DNA from: Aequorivita echinoideorum
GTDB taxonomy: Bacteria; Bacteroidota; Bacteroidia; Flavobacteriales; Flavobacteriaceae
DNA length: 64,000 nt
Assembly: GCF_018476645.1 (NCBI RefSeq)
Contig: NZ_JAHCTB010000002.1
Span: 434,001-498,000 of the forward strand
Reading direction: 5' to 3'
A program made the translations under genes and the position numbers. The notes beneath the pieces are model-generated. The model saw nothing but the letters and a program-made list of their open reading frames with translations, was not told the origin of the DNA and searched no databases. Below, in pieces: positions 45,135-54,486 of this stretch; within the stretch, counting starts at the first letter, position 1; each line of letters opens with the position of its first letter.

Positions 45135-45530
45135 ATGCACAAACAAACCTTTTACAAGATTTTTATAGCCAGCATTTTACTGTTTTTTGTTTCAACCCAA
45201 GGGTATTCACAAGAAGCAACTTTAACGGTAAATCAAGATGAAAAAATTGTGCAATTGCTTTCGCTGAAAAAAACTTTGGAGAAAGAAAACAAACTCACGG
45301 ACGGACTTACCATTCAGCTTTATTACGGGGAATTAAACCAAGCAAACCAAATTCTAAAAAAATATAAAGCAAATTATCCCAATTGGCCCGGATCCATTGA
45401 ATACGAGACACCAAATTACAAAGTATGGGTGGGCAATTTTGCTACTAGAATTGAAGCAGAGCGAGCTATGATAGAAATTCAAAAAGATTTTCCTACTGCA
45501 TTTATTTTGAAGCCCGAACGCCGCAAATAG
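45135..45530 (+). CDS. SPOR domain protein
   Basis: A secreted 131-residue protein with a signal peptide (near ILLFFVSTQGYSQ) and a C-terminal SPOR domain (about residues 58-131). SPOR domains bind denuded peptidoglycan strands at division sites. The domain shows GLTIQLYYGELNQANQI, then YKVWVGNFATRIEAERAMIE and ends FPTAFILKPERRK. It is one of few plus-strand genes, divergent from actA and convergent with infB. Confidence 0.88.
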   Translation: MHKQTFYKIFIASILLFFVSTQGYSQEATLTVNQDEKIVQLLSLKKTLEKENKLTDGLTIQLYYGELNQANQILKKYKANYPNWPGSIEYETPNYKVWVGNFATRIEAERAMIEIQKDFPTAFILKPERRK

Positions 45531-45850
45531 TAAAATCAAGAATGGATATTTCTGCCGGAAAATTGACCCAGAATCATCTTTTCTGAAATTCCCAATCTCG
45601 TTGTTGTATTGAAATTTTTTTGGGAGGGACTAAACCACCTTTTTACACGATTGTAATCCAAGAAATAACTGATTCGTAGCGATATACTATTCAATTGTGG
45701 TTCATCAAAAAGATTTCTGAAATTATTTTTAAAACTTTTTTGTGTGGCTCTAATATTTTTCGAAAGAAGTTTCAATATGTCAGTTTCTTAATAGACATCA
45801 AAAAAAATAATGATCTTACATTTTCTGAAAATGATTACTGAAACCACATA
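45531..45850. other. Intergenic stretch without a confident gene
   Basis: About 320 nt between the SPOR gene and the infB terminator. The only open frame of note is 45536-45775 on the minus strand, 79 residues. It lacks a signal peptide, motif, recognisable RBS or promoter and reads as low-complexity Asn/Ser/Lys/Phe sequence. I treat it as non-coding unless conservation shows otherwise. No repeat or RNA structure is obvious. Confidence 0.5.
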
Positions 45851-45853
45851 AAT

Positions 45854-45888
45854 AAAAACGATCTGAAAAATTGATTTTCAGACCGTTT
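45854..45888 (-). terminator. Intrinsic terminator of rimP-nusA-infB
   Basis: A stem AAAACG-A-TCTGAAAA / TTTTCAGA-C-CGTTTT, with one A/C mismatch and a short loop, lies 22 nt past the infB stop codon and ends in T residues on the minus strand. Confidence 0.75.
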
Positions 45889-45910
45889 TAAAACTTAATT
45901 TATTTTAATA

Positions 45911-48709
45911 CTATTTGAGTTTTTTCTTAACTGCAACCTCCTGGAAGGCTTCAATAATATCATTTTCGTAAATATCATTGTAGTTTTTGATTTGCATACC
46001 ACAATCATACCCTTTAGAAACTTCCTTCACATCGTCCTTGAAACGCTTCAAGGATGCCAGCTCTCCAGTATAGATTACAACACCCTCGCGAATTAAGCGT
46101 ATTCCTGAATTTCTGAATATTTTACCGCTTGTAACCATACAACCCGCAATGGTACCCACTTTTGAAATTTTGAAGGTTTCACGAATTTCTGCAGTTCCTG
46201 TAATCTCCTCTTTCATTTCTGGAGAAAGCATACCTTCCATCGCATCTTTCACGTCATTTATGGCATCGTATATAATGGAATAAGTACGTATATCAATTTC
46301 TTCCTTATCTGCAATCTGGCGCGCGTTGCCCATAGGACGAACGTTGAAACCGATTATAATTGCATCTGACGCGGATGCCAAAAGAACATCACTCTCAGTA
46401 ATTGGCCCCACCGCTTTGTGGATTATATTCACTTGAATTTCTTCCGTTGAAAGTTTTTGGAATGAATCTGTAAGTGCTTCTACAGAACCATCCACATCTC
46501 CTTTCAATATAATATTCAATTCCTTGAAATCTCCAAGTGCTATACGTCTTCCTATTTCATCCAGCGTAATATGTCGCTGTGTTCTAACAGATTGCTCACG
46601 TTGAAGTTGCGTACGCTTGGTAGCAATGGTCTTCGCCTCGCGCTCATCTGCAAATACGTTGAACTTATCACCTGCTTGTGGTGCGCCATCCAATCCTAAG
46701 ACCGAAACAGGCGTTGATGGTCCCGCTTCCTTGATGTTATTACCACGCTCATCCTGCATAGCTTTTACCTTACCGCTGTGCTGGCCTGCAAGAACGTAGT
46801 CCCCAACCCGTAATGTACCGCCCTGAACCAAAACCGTAGATACATAACCACGACCTTTATCAAGAAACGCTTCCACAACAGTACCGTTCGCTTGTCGGTC
46901 TGGATTTGCGGTCAACTCAAGTAATTCAGCTTCGAGCAGTACTTTTTCCAGTAACTCTTTCACACCATCTCCGGTTTTCGCGGAAATATCGTGTGACTGT
47001 ATTTTACCGCCCCAATCTTCCACGAGAAGATTCATTTGAGCCAGTCCTTCCTTAATCTTTTCAGGATTTGCGTTGGGCTTATCAATTTTGTTAATGGCAA
47101 AAACGATAGGGACGCCCGCAGCTTGTGCGTGACTAATAGCCTCCTTTGTTTGTGGCATAATATCATCATCCGCTGCTACTACGATAATCGCCAAATCCGT
47201 GACCTGGGCACCACGTGCACGCATTGCGGTGAACGCTTCGTGACCGGGTGTATCCAAGAATGCGATTTTTTGGCCATTATCCAATTCTACGCCGTAAGCT
47301 CCAATATGCTGGGTAATACCTCCAGACTCACCGGCGATAACATTTTCTTTACGGATATAATCCAAAAGTGAAGTTTTACCGTGGTCAACGTGACCCATTA
47401 CAGTTACAATAGGCGCACGCGGTTCCAAATCTTCAGGAGCATCCACTTTTTGATCGATGGATTCTTCAATATCTGCGGTAACAAATTCTAATTCATAACC
47501 AAATTCTTCCGCTACAATACTAAGCGTTTCCGCATCTAGACGCTGGTTCATGGTTACCATCATCCCCAAGCTCATACAAGCTGAGATAATTTTTGTGACT
47601 GGCACATCCATCATCGTTGCCATCTCACTTGCTGTAACAAATTCAGTAACCTTTATTAGTTTGTTTTCTGCTTCCTGCTGCGCAAGTTCATCAGATTTTT
47701 GACGGTGGGTATCACGCTTTTCACGGCGGTACTTGGCTCCTTTTCCTTTGGAGGATTTTCCTTGAAGTTTTTCCAGCGTTTCGCGCACTTGTTTTTGTAC
47801 TTCTTCCTCGCTTGGCTCTTCTTTTGGAGTGTTGGTACGTCCTCTACCCTTGTTATTCCTATTATCTCTATTATTGTTTGAAGCCGCAGCACCACCTTTG
47901 GAAGGTTCTTTGCTTATACGGCGTCTCTTGCTCTTTCTGTCTTTTTTATCGTCAGATTTTGAATCCTTTTTCTTTTCAGGTTTTTTGAACTGGCTAAGAT
48001 CAATTTTTTGTCCCGTAAAATTAGGGCCTTCAAGCTTTCTGTATTGGGTAGTGACCGTATCTGAATCCTTTTTTTCCTCTTTTTGCTCCTCAGATTTTGT
48101 TTCTTGCTTTAGTTCAACCTTGGTTTCAGCGGGCTTTGCGGTTTCAGATTTTGTCTTTTCAGCTGAAACCTCTACTTTTTTAACCTCTTCTTCTTTTGAA
48201 GCCTTTACTTCTTTGGTAGGTTTCACATTTTCCTGCTTCGGAGTTTCAGCAACTGGCTCTTTTACAGATTTTTCTACTTTCTCCTCTTTTTTCGCCTCAA
48301 CTGGAGTTTCTTCTTTTTTAATCTCCTTTTCAGGTTGGGTTACAGGCTTTGGTTTGCCGGCATCCAGATCTATTTTGCCAACCTGTTTTGGACCATCAAG
48401 TTTGGCTTCAGCTCTTATCACGCGAGAGGCTTCCTTCTTCTGCTTTTCCTCAAGCTCCCGCTCCCGCTCCAGACGAAGTTCTTCCTTTTCTTTGCGTTTT
48501 TCCTCACCGACTTCCTTGGACTCCATCTTCTTGCTCTTGTCGGTTTCAAACTCTTCAAAAAGAACTCCGTATTCATCACCCGTTATTTTGGTATTTGGAC
48601 TTGCATCCACATCGAAACCCTTGGAACTTAAAAATTCCACGGCACGATCCAACGAGATATTGAACTCACGTAGTACCTGACTTAGTCTTTTTGTTTTTAC
48701 TTCAGCCAT
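45911..48709 (-). CDS. infB: Translation initiation factor IF-2
   Basis: IF-2 is the GTPase that brings fMet-tRNA to the 30S subunit. The 932 residues comprise a short IF2_N motif ([20 protein letters not shown]), a long Lys/Glu-rich linker to about residue 330, and a conserved IF2_N2-like helix region. The G domain follows, with G1 [16 protein letters not shown] near 438, G3 [12 protein letters not shown] and G4 NKIDKP, and then domains II-IV. It lies 54 nt after nusA and ends at a clear terminator. Confidence 0.97.
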   Translation of the reverse strand: MAEVKTKRLSQVLREFNISLDRAVEFLSSKGFDVDASPNTKITGDEYGVLFEEFETDKSKKMESKEVGEEKRKEKEELRLERERELEEKQKKEASRVIRAEAKLDGPKQVGKIDLDAGKPKPVTQPEKEIKKEETPVEAKKEEKVEKSVKEPVAETPKQENVKPTKEVKASKEEEVKKVEVSAEKTKSETAKPAETKVELKQETKSEEQKEEKKDSDTVTTQYRKLEGPNFTGQKIDLSQFKKPEKKKDSKSDDKKDRKSKRRRISKEPSKGGAAASNNNRDNRNNKGRGRTNTPKEEPSEEEVQKQVRETLEKLQGKSSKGKGAKYRREKRDTHRQKSDELAQQEAENKLIKVTEFVTASEMATMMDVPVTKIISACMSLGMMVTMNQRLDAETLSIVAEEFGYELEFVTADIEESIDQKVDAPEDLEPRAPIVTVMGHVDHGKTSLLDYIRKENVIAGESGGITQHIGAYGVELDNGQKIAFLDTPGHEAFTAMRARGAQVTDLAIIVVAADDDIMPQTKEAISHAQAAGVPIVFAINKIDKPNANPEKIKEGLAQMNLLVEDWGGKIQSHDISAKTGDGVKELLEKVLLEAELLELTANPDRQANGTVVEAFLDKGRGYVSTVLVQGGTLRVGDYVLAGQHSGKVKAMQDERGNNIKEAGPSTPVSVLGLDGAPQAGDKFNVFADEREAKTIATKRTQLQREQSVRTQRHITLDEIGRRIALGDFKELNIILKGDVDGSVEALTDSFQKLSTEEIQVNIIHKAVGPITESDVLLASASDAIIIGFNVRPMGNARQIADKEEIDIRTYSIIYDAINDVKDAMEGMLSPEMKEEITGTAEIRETFKISKVGTIAGCMVTSGKIFRNSGIRLIREGVVIYTGELASLKRFKDDVKEVSKGYDCGMQIKNYNDIYENDIIEAFQEVAVKKKLK

Positions 48710-48763
48710 AAATGCTTTTTCCTATTTTCTTTAAATTTTCTATAAAAGTAGTTAAAGTTTTAG

Positions 48764-49996
48764 CTACTCTTCAAATTCTTCTTTTAATATATTTATAACA
48801 TCGAGGATGGTTTCTTCCTCAAGGTCTGTGCGTTTTACCAAATCATTGATATCGTGCTCAAGCACACTTTTGGCCGTATCCAAACCTATTTTTTTGAATT
48901 CTTCAATAATCCATCCTTCAATTTCATCAGAGAATTCGCTTAATTCCACATCTTCTTCAGCTCCTTCGCGAAGCACATCAATTTCATAACCAGTCAATTG
49001 GCCAGCCAAACGTATATTATGACCGCCGCGTCCAATGGCTTTGCTCACTTCCTCGGGGCGCAAGATAACCTCAGCACGTTTTTTCTCTTCATCAATTTTG
49101 ATGGAAGTAACTTTTGCAGGGCTCAAAGCGCGCGTGATATATAGGTTTAAGTTGGTGGTGTAGTTTATAACATCAATATTTTCATTGCCAAGTTCACGAA
49201 CGATACCGTGAATTCTTGAACCCTTCATACCCACGCAAGCACCCACCGGGTCAATACGATCATCATAGGAATCTACGGCTACTTTTGCCTTTTCACCCGG
49301 AATACGCACCACTTTTTTAACGGTAATCAGTCCGTCAAAAACCTCTGGGATTTCCTGTTCAAATAGTTTTTCAAGAAATATGGGGTTTGCACGGCTCATA
49401 ATAATGGCCGGTTTGTTTCCTTTTAAATCTACGGTTTCAATAATTCCACGGACGTTATCACCTTTTCTGAAAAAATCTGAAGGAATTTGTTTTTCCTTTG
49501 GAAGTATAATTTCATTTCCTTCATCATCCAGCAAGATTACCGCGCGATGGCGAATGTGGTGTACTTCTGCCGTGTAGATTTCGCCTTCAAGATCTTTAAA
49601 TTGCTTGTAGACAATGGTATTATCGTGCTCGTGAATTTTTGAGATAAGGTTTTGGCGCAGTGCCAAAATAGAACGGCGACCAAGGTCAATAAGCTTTACT
49701 TCTTCTGAAACATCCTCGCCTATCTCAAAATCCGGTTCAATTTTTCTGGCTGCGGTAAGGGAAATTTCCTCATTGGGGTCCTCTACCTCTCCATCTGCAA
49801 CCACGATTCGGTTTCTCCATATTTCAAGATCGCCTTTATCTGGGTTCACAATAATATCAAAGTTATCGTCACTTCCGTATTTCTTCTTTAAAGCATTTCT
49901 GAAAACGTCCTCGAGTATTGCCATAAGCGTTACCCTATCTATCTGCTTGTCGTCCTTAAATTCTGAAAAAGAATCGATCAGTGCTAAGTTTTCCAT
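48764..49996 (-). CDS. nusA: Transcription termination/antitermination factor NusA
   Basis: NusA modulates pausing, termination and antitermination by RNA polymerase. In 410 residues it has the N-terminal RNAP-binding domain (NLALIDSFSEFKDDKQIDRV), an S1 domain (about 135-200, ending RGIIETVDLKGNKPAIIMSR) and two KH domains (DPVGACVGMKGSRIHGIVRE; EVSKAIGRGGHNIRLAGQLT). The C-terminal tail is acidic (INILKEEFEE). It lacks the long acidic repeats of enterobacterial NusA. It lies 10 nt after rimP. Confidence 0.96.
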   Translation of the reverse strand: MENLALIDSFSEFKDDKQIDRVTLMAILEDVFRNALKKKYGSDDNFDIIVNPDKGDLEIWRNRIVVADGEVEDPNEEISLTAARKIEPDFEIGEDVSEEVKLIDLGRRSILALRQNLISKIHEHDNTIVYKQFKDLEGEIYTAEVHHIRHRAVILLDDEGNEIILPKEKQIPSDFFRKGDNVRGIIETVDLKGNKPAIIMSRANPIFLEKLFEQEIPEVFDGLITVKKVVRIPGEKAKVAVDSYDDRIDPVGACVGMKGSRIHGIVRELGNENIDVINYTTNLNLYITRALSPAKVTSIKIDEEKKRAEVILRPEEVSKAIGRGGHNIRLAGQLTGYEIDVLREGAEEDVELSEFSDEIEGWIIEEFKKIGLDTAKSVLEHDINDLVKRTDLEEETILDVINILKEEFEE

Positions 49997-50006
49997 ATCA
50001 ATCCAA

Positions 50007-50471
50007 TTAAAATGTTATCATCACTTTTGCTTCTACTATATTTTCATAAGGCAATGTTGCCTTTTTTTCCACGGTAATTTTTCCTTTGCCCACGGGTTTT
50101 GGCTCTCTGGCGCTCCATTCGAGGGTAAATTCATTTTCTGAGGCGGCGGTAAGCTCACCTTCTATGGTTTCCCCATCCTTGGTTTTCACCTTCAAATTCC
50201 TGCCAATGTTCTTAATGTACTGCCTTGGTATTGCGAGCGGCTCAGAAACTCCGGCCGACATTACTTCGAGTGAAAAATCAAATTCCTCCCTGTCCAAATT
50301 GTGCTCAATTTCGCGGCTTACAGCGATACAATCCTCAACGGTTACGCCATTATCGCCGTCTATGGTGACCCTTATTTGGTTTTGTTCGGAAATAGAAAGG
50401 TCAATCAAAAACAGTGAATTGTTTTTATCAAGCGCATTTTCCAGCAGTTGGGCTACTTTTTCACGCATCAT
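50007..50471 (-). CDS. rimP: Ribosome maturation factor RimP
   Basis: RimP, 154 residues, helps 30S maturation. The N-terminal alpha-beta domain has QIRVTIDGDNGVTVEDCIAV and LDREEFDFSLEVMSAGVSEP, where the VxSxGxxxP-like loop is typical. A C-terminal SH3-like barrel follows (GRNLKVKTKDGETIEGELTA). The gene begins ATGATG, so the start may be 50471 or 50468. It leads the rimP-nusA-infB operon, and a terminator-like hairpin lies in its leader. Confidence 0.95.
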   Translation of the reverse strand: MMREKVAQLLENALDKNNSLFLIDLSISEQNQIRVTIDGDNGVTVEDCIAVSREIEHNLDREEFDFSLEVMSAGVSEPLAIPRQYIKNIGRNLKVKTKDGETIEGELTAASENEFTLEWSAREPKPVGKGKITVEKKATLPYENIVEAKVMITF

Positions 50472-50481
50472 TTTAAGCTAT

Positions 50482-50506
50482 AAAAAGAGGGGACTTTAGT
50501 CCCCTC
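50482..50506 (-). promoter_or_regulatory. Terminator-like hairpin (putative attenuator) in the rimP leader
   Basis: On the minus strand, GAGGGGACT / AGTCCCCTC form a GC-rich stem followed at once by TTTTTA, 11 nt before the rimP ATG. It is preceded by a small hairpin GATAG/CTATC. The upstream neighbour is divergent, so the hairpin cannot be the end of another gene's transcript. It lies between the promoter box at 50531-50538 and the start codon. Confidence 0.65.
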
Positions 50507-50530
50507 AGATAGTTTCTATCAAATTCGGGG

Positions 50531-50538
50531 CAAATATA
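50531..50538 (-). promoter_or_regulatory. Promoter -7 box of rimP-nusA-infB
   Basis: TATATTTG on the minus strand fits TAnnTTTG. A TTG lies about 25 nt upstream, slightly farther than usual. The leader would be about 55 nt and contain both hairpins. Confidence 0.55.
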
Positions 50539-50578
50539 CTATAATTTTTAATATTATAAAAACCAAGGCCAAACGAAT

Positions 50579-50586
50579 TATTTTTG
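50579..50586 (+). promoter_or_regulatory. Promoter -7 box of the universal stress gene
   Basis: TATTTTTG on the plus strand fits TAnnTTTG and precedes the ATG at 50627 by 40 nt. No clear -33 TTG is present. Confidence 0.45.
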
Positions 50587-50626
50587 TAATTTAATCCTTC
50601 TTAAATTCACAAAAAAATACCCTTAT

Positions 50627-51445
50627 ATGAAACGAATTCTTGTTCCCACAGATTTTTCAAAACAAGCCGAAAATGCGCTAAAAGTTGCTGTTCAACTTGC
50701 AAAGAAACACGGCAGTGAAATTTTTGTGCTCCATTCCATGGAAATGCCCTTACACCTCGCCACCACAGACCAAGGGCAGTTGCCGGAATCCTTGTTCTTT
50801 ATTAAAAAAGCCGAAAAAAACTTTGCTGAATTGCTGGAGCAACCTTACCTCAACGGAATAAACATCCACGAAGCAATTGGGCACAATGAAATTTATGAAG
50901 ATACCCAGACTGCTGCAGAGAAAAACAATATAGATTTAATTGTAATGGGCTCACGCGGTGCAAGCGGTTTCAAGGAAATGTTTGTGGGAAGCAATACCGA
51001 AAAAGTAGTGCGCACTTCAAAAATTCCGGTTTTGGTAATTAAAAATGAACACGCCGATTTCAATGTAAAGGATTTCGTTTTTGCTACAGATTTTACTGAG
51101 GAATGCCGTGCGCCATTTGTCCAAGCCCAGAAGTTCGCAAAATCCATAGGCGCAACCATGCATTTGTTGCTTATAAATACGCCAAGCGATTTTAAGACAA
51201 ATACCCAAGCAATGGAAACAATGAACAAATTTGTGAAAGGAATGGGCGCAGAAAATTACACCCTCAATGTCTATAATGATACTTCCGTTGAAAAAGGTAT
51301 TTTGAATTTTGCCAAAGAAAACAACGCCCAATTAATTGGGATGAGCACCCACGGCCGCAAGGGAATTTCACATTTCTTCAATGGAAGCATAAGCGAGGAT
51401 ATGGTGAATCACGCAAAAATGCCCGTTATCACTTTCAAGATTTAA
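50627..51445 (+). CDS. Tandem universal stress protein
   Basis: A 272-residue cytoplasmic protein with two Usp domains. The first begins MKRILVPTDFSKQAENALKV and ends with the ATP-binding loop IVMGSRGASGFKEMFVGSNT, where the G-x2-G-x9-G pattern is present. The second begins NVKDFVFATDFTEECRAPFV and ends with GMSTHGRKGISHFFNGSISE. Both domains therefore appear able to bind nucleotide. It is monocistronic on the plus strand, with its own promoter box and terminator. Usp proteins aid survival in stasis or stress; the specific cue is unknown. Confidence 0.92.
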   Translation: MKRILVPTDFSKQAENALKVAVQLAKKHGSEIFVLHSMEMPLHLATTDQGQLPESLFFIKKAEKNFAELLEQPYLNGINIHEAIGHNEIYEDTQTAAEKNNIDLIVMGSRGASGFKEMFVGSNTEKVVRTSKIPVLVIKNEHADFNVKDFVFATDFTEECRAPFVQAQKFAKSIGATMHLLLINTPSDFKTNTQAMETMNKFVKGMGAENYTLNVYNDTSVEKGILNFAKENNAQLIGMSTHGRKGISHFFNGSISEDMVNHAKMPVITFKI

Positions 51446-51466
51446 ATTGTATCCATTTAAAAGAAG

Positions 51467-51500
51467 CTGGCTTTGTTTAAAACACGAAGCCAGTTTTTTT
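51467..51500 (+). terminator. Intrinsic terminator of the universal stress gene
   Basis: A stem CTGGCTT / AAGCCAG, extended by flanking pairs, has a loop of about 10 nt and is followed by eight T residues on the plus strand. It lies 21 nt past the stop codon and just before the convergent ligase gene ends. Confidence 0.8.
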
Positions 51501-51502
51501 TG

Positions 51503-52807
51503 TTATCTTCTATCAAAAATTTGAATTGGTTTCCGCCCCAAAGGCTGCATTATTACTTTTTCAAGTTCTTCAAAAGACGCACTCTGTATTCTTGGTGCTA
51601 CACGAAGTTTTGCCCTAAAATGATCTTTTATTTCACTTAAAAATTCTTCTGAAATATTCTTTGAAGCTATTTTTATAAGAATTTCATCAGTCCCAAACTC
51701 ATTGTGATAAATCTCGACGATATAATTCTCAATTTTGGAAAAATCATTCAATACATTAAAAATTGCCGAAGGATACAATGTTGTTCCTTTGTATTTAATC
51801 ATTTGTTTTTTTCTGCCCACAACGGGTCCCAAACGCAACGTATTTCTGCCGCAGGAACAGGCTTCTGTATGAAATTTTACCAAATCCCCGGTTTTAAACC
51901 GCAGAAGTGGTGTAGCTTCCATTCCTAACGTGGTTATAGTCAATTCACCTACTTCACCATTTTTCACTTGTCTATTGTTTTCGTCAAGAATCTCAACAAT
52001 GATTAGTTCTGGATGGTGATGACACCCAGTATGGTTTTCGCACTCGTTAAAGGCCGTGCCCATCTCAGTTGAGGCATAGGTGGAAAAAAGTTCAATATTC
52101 CAGTTTTCAGTAATTTTTTTTCCGAGCATATTGAGCGAGAAATCTTGCTCCCGAATAGATTCCCCAATGCAAATAGCTGCCTTAACCCCCGTTTGGGATA
52201 TATCTAAATTGTGCTGTTTTGCATATTCAATCAACTTTAAAAGAAATGAGGGCACGGCAATTAAATACGTTGGCTTAAATTTTTTTATGGAATCCCATTG
52301 CAATTCTGGAACGCCGGAACCAACGCGAACAATCCCTGCCCCAATTTTTCGTGCACCAAGAAAATAGGCCAAACCTGCCATAAATCTTCTGTCCATAGTG
52401 GTCATCAATTGGATGACATCGTCTTTGGTTATGCCGCAACATTCCAGGGAAATTGCTTCATTATAGGCCAATCGTTCCAAATCGGCCTCGGTGAGTGCAA
52501 TGGTTACGGGATCGCCCAAAGTTCCGGAGGTGGTAACGTAATCAATAATTTCACGCCGTTCCACACAAAAAAAATCGTCGTTACGTTTTTGGAGGTCTTC
52601 CTTTGAAGTTACTGGAATTTGATGAAGATCTTCCAATTTTTCAATCGTTGAAATATCAATATTTTCCCCTGTAAATAGATTTCTGTAAAATGGAGATTTT
52701 TCGTTTATATAGCGCAACATTTCTCTCAATTTCTCCTCTTGAAATTCCTTAATCTCAATCGCGGTCTTTTTTTCTATTTCTGGAATCTTCTTTTTCCTTT
52801 CGTCCAT
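51503..52807 (-). CDS. Phenylacetate-CoA ligase-like AMP-forming enzyme
   Basis: A 434-residue member of the adenylate-forming family. Motifs are VTTSGTLGDP (91-100, P-loop), STYASTEMG (A5) and LLRFKTGDLV (A7). A CSCGRNTLRLGPVVGRKKQM segment near the end resembles PaaK-type enzymes. It activates a carboxylic acid, probably aromatic, to an acyl-AMP and then a thioester. In flexirubin/aryl-polyene clusters such a ligase primes the aromatic starter onto the carrier protein, and the neighbourhood makes that role likely. It is the most distal gene of the pigment cluster, 12 nt after the C45 gene. Confidence 0.85.
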   Translation of the reverse strand: MDERKKKIPEIEKKTAIEIKEFQEEKLREMLRYINEKSPFYRNLFTGENIDISTIEKLEDLHQIPVTSKEDLQKRNDDFFCVERREIIDYVTTSGTLGDPVTIALTEADLERLAYNEAISLECCGITKDDVIQLMTTMDRRFMAGLAYFLGARKIGAGIVRVGSGVPELQWDSIKKFKPTYLIAVPSFLLKLIEYAKQHNLDISQTGVKAAICIGESIREQDFSLNMLGKKITENWNIELFSTYASTEMGTAFNECENHTGCHHHPELIIVEILDENNRQVKNGEVGELTITTLGMEATPLLRFKTGDLVKFHTEACSCGRNTLRLGPVVGRKKQMIKYKGTTLYPSAIFNVLNDFSKIENYIVEIYHNEFGTDEILIKIASKNISEEFLSEIKDHFRAKLRVAPRIQSASFEELEKVIMQPLGRKPIQIFDRR

Positions 52808-52819
52808 TTCAGTACTGCA

Positions 52820-54478
52820 TTATCTCAATTTTTTAACGTACCGTTCAATTTCTTTACGCTCTGCCAAAGATGGAATCTCTTTTTTGAGTGCCTTTTCAAA
52901 TTCAATTTTTGCCGCAACATTGTATCCATTATTGTAATAATATTTTCCGGTCAAATAGTACGGTTTCCAATAATTTTTATTTTTTTTCTGAAGTGCATTC
53001 AAATCTTCTAATTCTAGTTTTTTGTTGTTTTCGATCGCATATTCAATTTTCCGCTCCAGAGTTCGATACGCCTCATAGTCTGCATATTCCTGTGTTTTCA
53101 AAAATGGATCTTCGGAAATGTTCAAGTTTTCCTTCGAAATACTTTTTTTTAAAGGGTTAAGCTCCCTGTCCCGGAAAATTTCACGGAGATCATACGCTAC
53201 AAATTCGCCCAACTGATAAGGATTTGAAGATACCCAAACCTGAAGACTTTCAGGTTTGAAAACAATTCCGTGATGCGCCAATAATTGATTCAAGGCCTTT
53301 TCATTTCCAAAACCGAGCTCTTTATTTTCCAATCCCTCTTTATTCCGAAGCAAAGCAACAGCATTACCAACATCCATTTTTTCCTCCTCAGAAATTAATT
53401 CCTCCATCCGATCAAAGCGGTACTGCGAATGGCTTTCAGCAATCCATTTGCTGTTTCGCCCATCACTTTTATAGGCATCACTTTGAAAATGGTTCGAACA
53501 AATTAATTTATCTGAATTTTCAACTTCATAAACACCAAAATTATTAGGGGAAACTTCAATTATGGCAGCTTTTCTATCCTTTGCGCTTCCCACAAAAATG
53601 GCTTCAGAAACGAAAACCTCCCTTTTTTTTGCAATGGCAACAGCTTCCTCAATGGTTTCGGCATATTGCAGAATTTCCCTAGCTACAATGGAAACGGGCG
53701 TTTTCGCGACCCACGGAATTTCTGACTTCCCAGCATTTATGGTCACGGTTAAACCTTTCTCGTTCATTCCCGATACCACACCAATCATTCCTCCCCAGGT
53801 TACAGACATAAATTTATGGCCAAGCTCGGGGTTCACGAATGCAATAATTTTTTCCTTTGCAAAATCATCACCTGCATAAAAGTCAAAATTTCTGCCTACG
53901 AGCAACTCGCCATCTTTTGATTTTCCATTCCAAACGGCAAATGTTGAGCATCCCACAAGCATTAAATCCTGCATTGCGTGGCCAATATCGTGCGCTCCGT
54001 GCAAATAAAGTGACCGTAAATAGGGCTGTGCAATTGTATTATAATCTTCTGAAGAATATCGTGAAACCCCATAAATTTCGGTTTTATATTCTTCAGGAAT
54101 ATGCAAGTACATTTTGCGGTTGTACCAAGCCAAAAATTTACGAAGGGCATATAATTTGGTTTTTGAAGGGACTAAATCCTCGATTTTATTGAAGAAAATA
54201 GCTTCCTGTCTTTGCAACAATTCCTGTGTTAAACTGCCGGTAATTTTTCCAATTTGCAACGGATTTCCTTCCACATACATTTCCCACTGGCCTTGCTTGT
54301 TTTTGAGCAGAAAATTATTTCCAGCGACAAAAGTTGAATCGTTTATTTTTACGCGGTCCGGAATTTCATCGGAATAAATGCTTACATCTGGCCGGTTTTT
54401 TATTGATTTTGAAATACCGCACGATGAGAGACATATCAGAAAAAATAGTCCAATTGATATAAGGTTTACAACTTTCAA
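52820..54478 (-). CDS. C45 family Ntn-hydrolase lipoprotein
   Basis: A 552-residue protein with a lipoprotein signal (MKVVNLISIGLFFLICLSSC, lipidated cysteine at 20). An Ntn-hydrolase domain of the acyl-coenzyme A:6-aminopenicillanic acid acyltransferase (C45) type follows. The expected catalytic cysteine is C177 in MLVGCSTFAVW, and conserved-looking neighbours are LLVGRNFDFYAG, WGGMIGVVSGMNEKGLTVTI and the distant NHF. The C-terminal third is helical. Classical C45 enzymes self-cleave before the cysteine; here 176 residues precede it, so cleavage would free a large propeptide. Homologues occur in aryl-polyene/flexirubin clusters, perhaps attaching or hydrolysing the acyl ester. That role is inference. 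Confidence 0.82.
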   Translation of the reverse strand: MKVVNLISIGLFFLICLSSCGISKSIKNRPDVSIYSDEIPDRVKINDSTFVAGNNFLLKNKQGQWEMYVEGNPLQIGKITGSLTQELLQRQEAIFFNKIEDLVPSKTKLYALRKFLAWYNRKMYLHIPEEYKTEIYGVSRYSSEDYNTIAQPYLRSLYLHGAHDIGHAMQDLMLVGCSTFAVWNGKSKDGELLVGRNFDFYAGDDFAKEKIIAFVNPELGHKFMSVTWGGMIGVVSGMNEKGLTVTINAGKSEIPWVAKTPVSIVAREILQYAETIEEAVAIAKKREVFVSEAIFVGSAKDRKAAIIEVSPNNFGVYEVENSDKLICSNHFQSDAYKSDGRNSKWIAESHSQYRFDRMEELISEEEKMDVGNAVALLRNKEGLENKELGFGNEKALNQLLAHHGIVFKPESLQVWVSSNPYQLGEFVAYDLREIFRDRELNPLKKSISKENLNISEDPFLKTQEYADYEAYRTLERKIEYAIENNKKLELEDLNALQKKNKNYWKPYYLTGKYYYNNGYNVAAKIEFEKALKKEIPSLAERKEIERYVKKLR

Positions 54479-54486
54479 ATCAACTT

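Noticed and set aside
45536-45775. A 79-codon minus-strand frame between the SPOR gene and infB
   Set aside because: No motif, promoter or convincing start, and it lies downstream of the infB terminator. Kept only as part of an intergenic description.
47829-48680. A 283-codon open frame on the plus strand opposite infB
   Set aside because: It is antisense to the Lys/Glu-rich linker of IF-2. The Ser/Phe-rich translation ([15 protein letters not shown] type) is what that repeat gives when read backwards.
52000-52060. Idea that the ligase is a dedicated phenylacetate catabolic gene (paaK)
   Set aside because: No other paa gene is adjacent, while every neighbour fits a pigment or lipid cluster.
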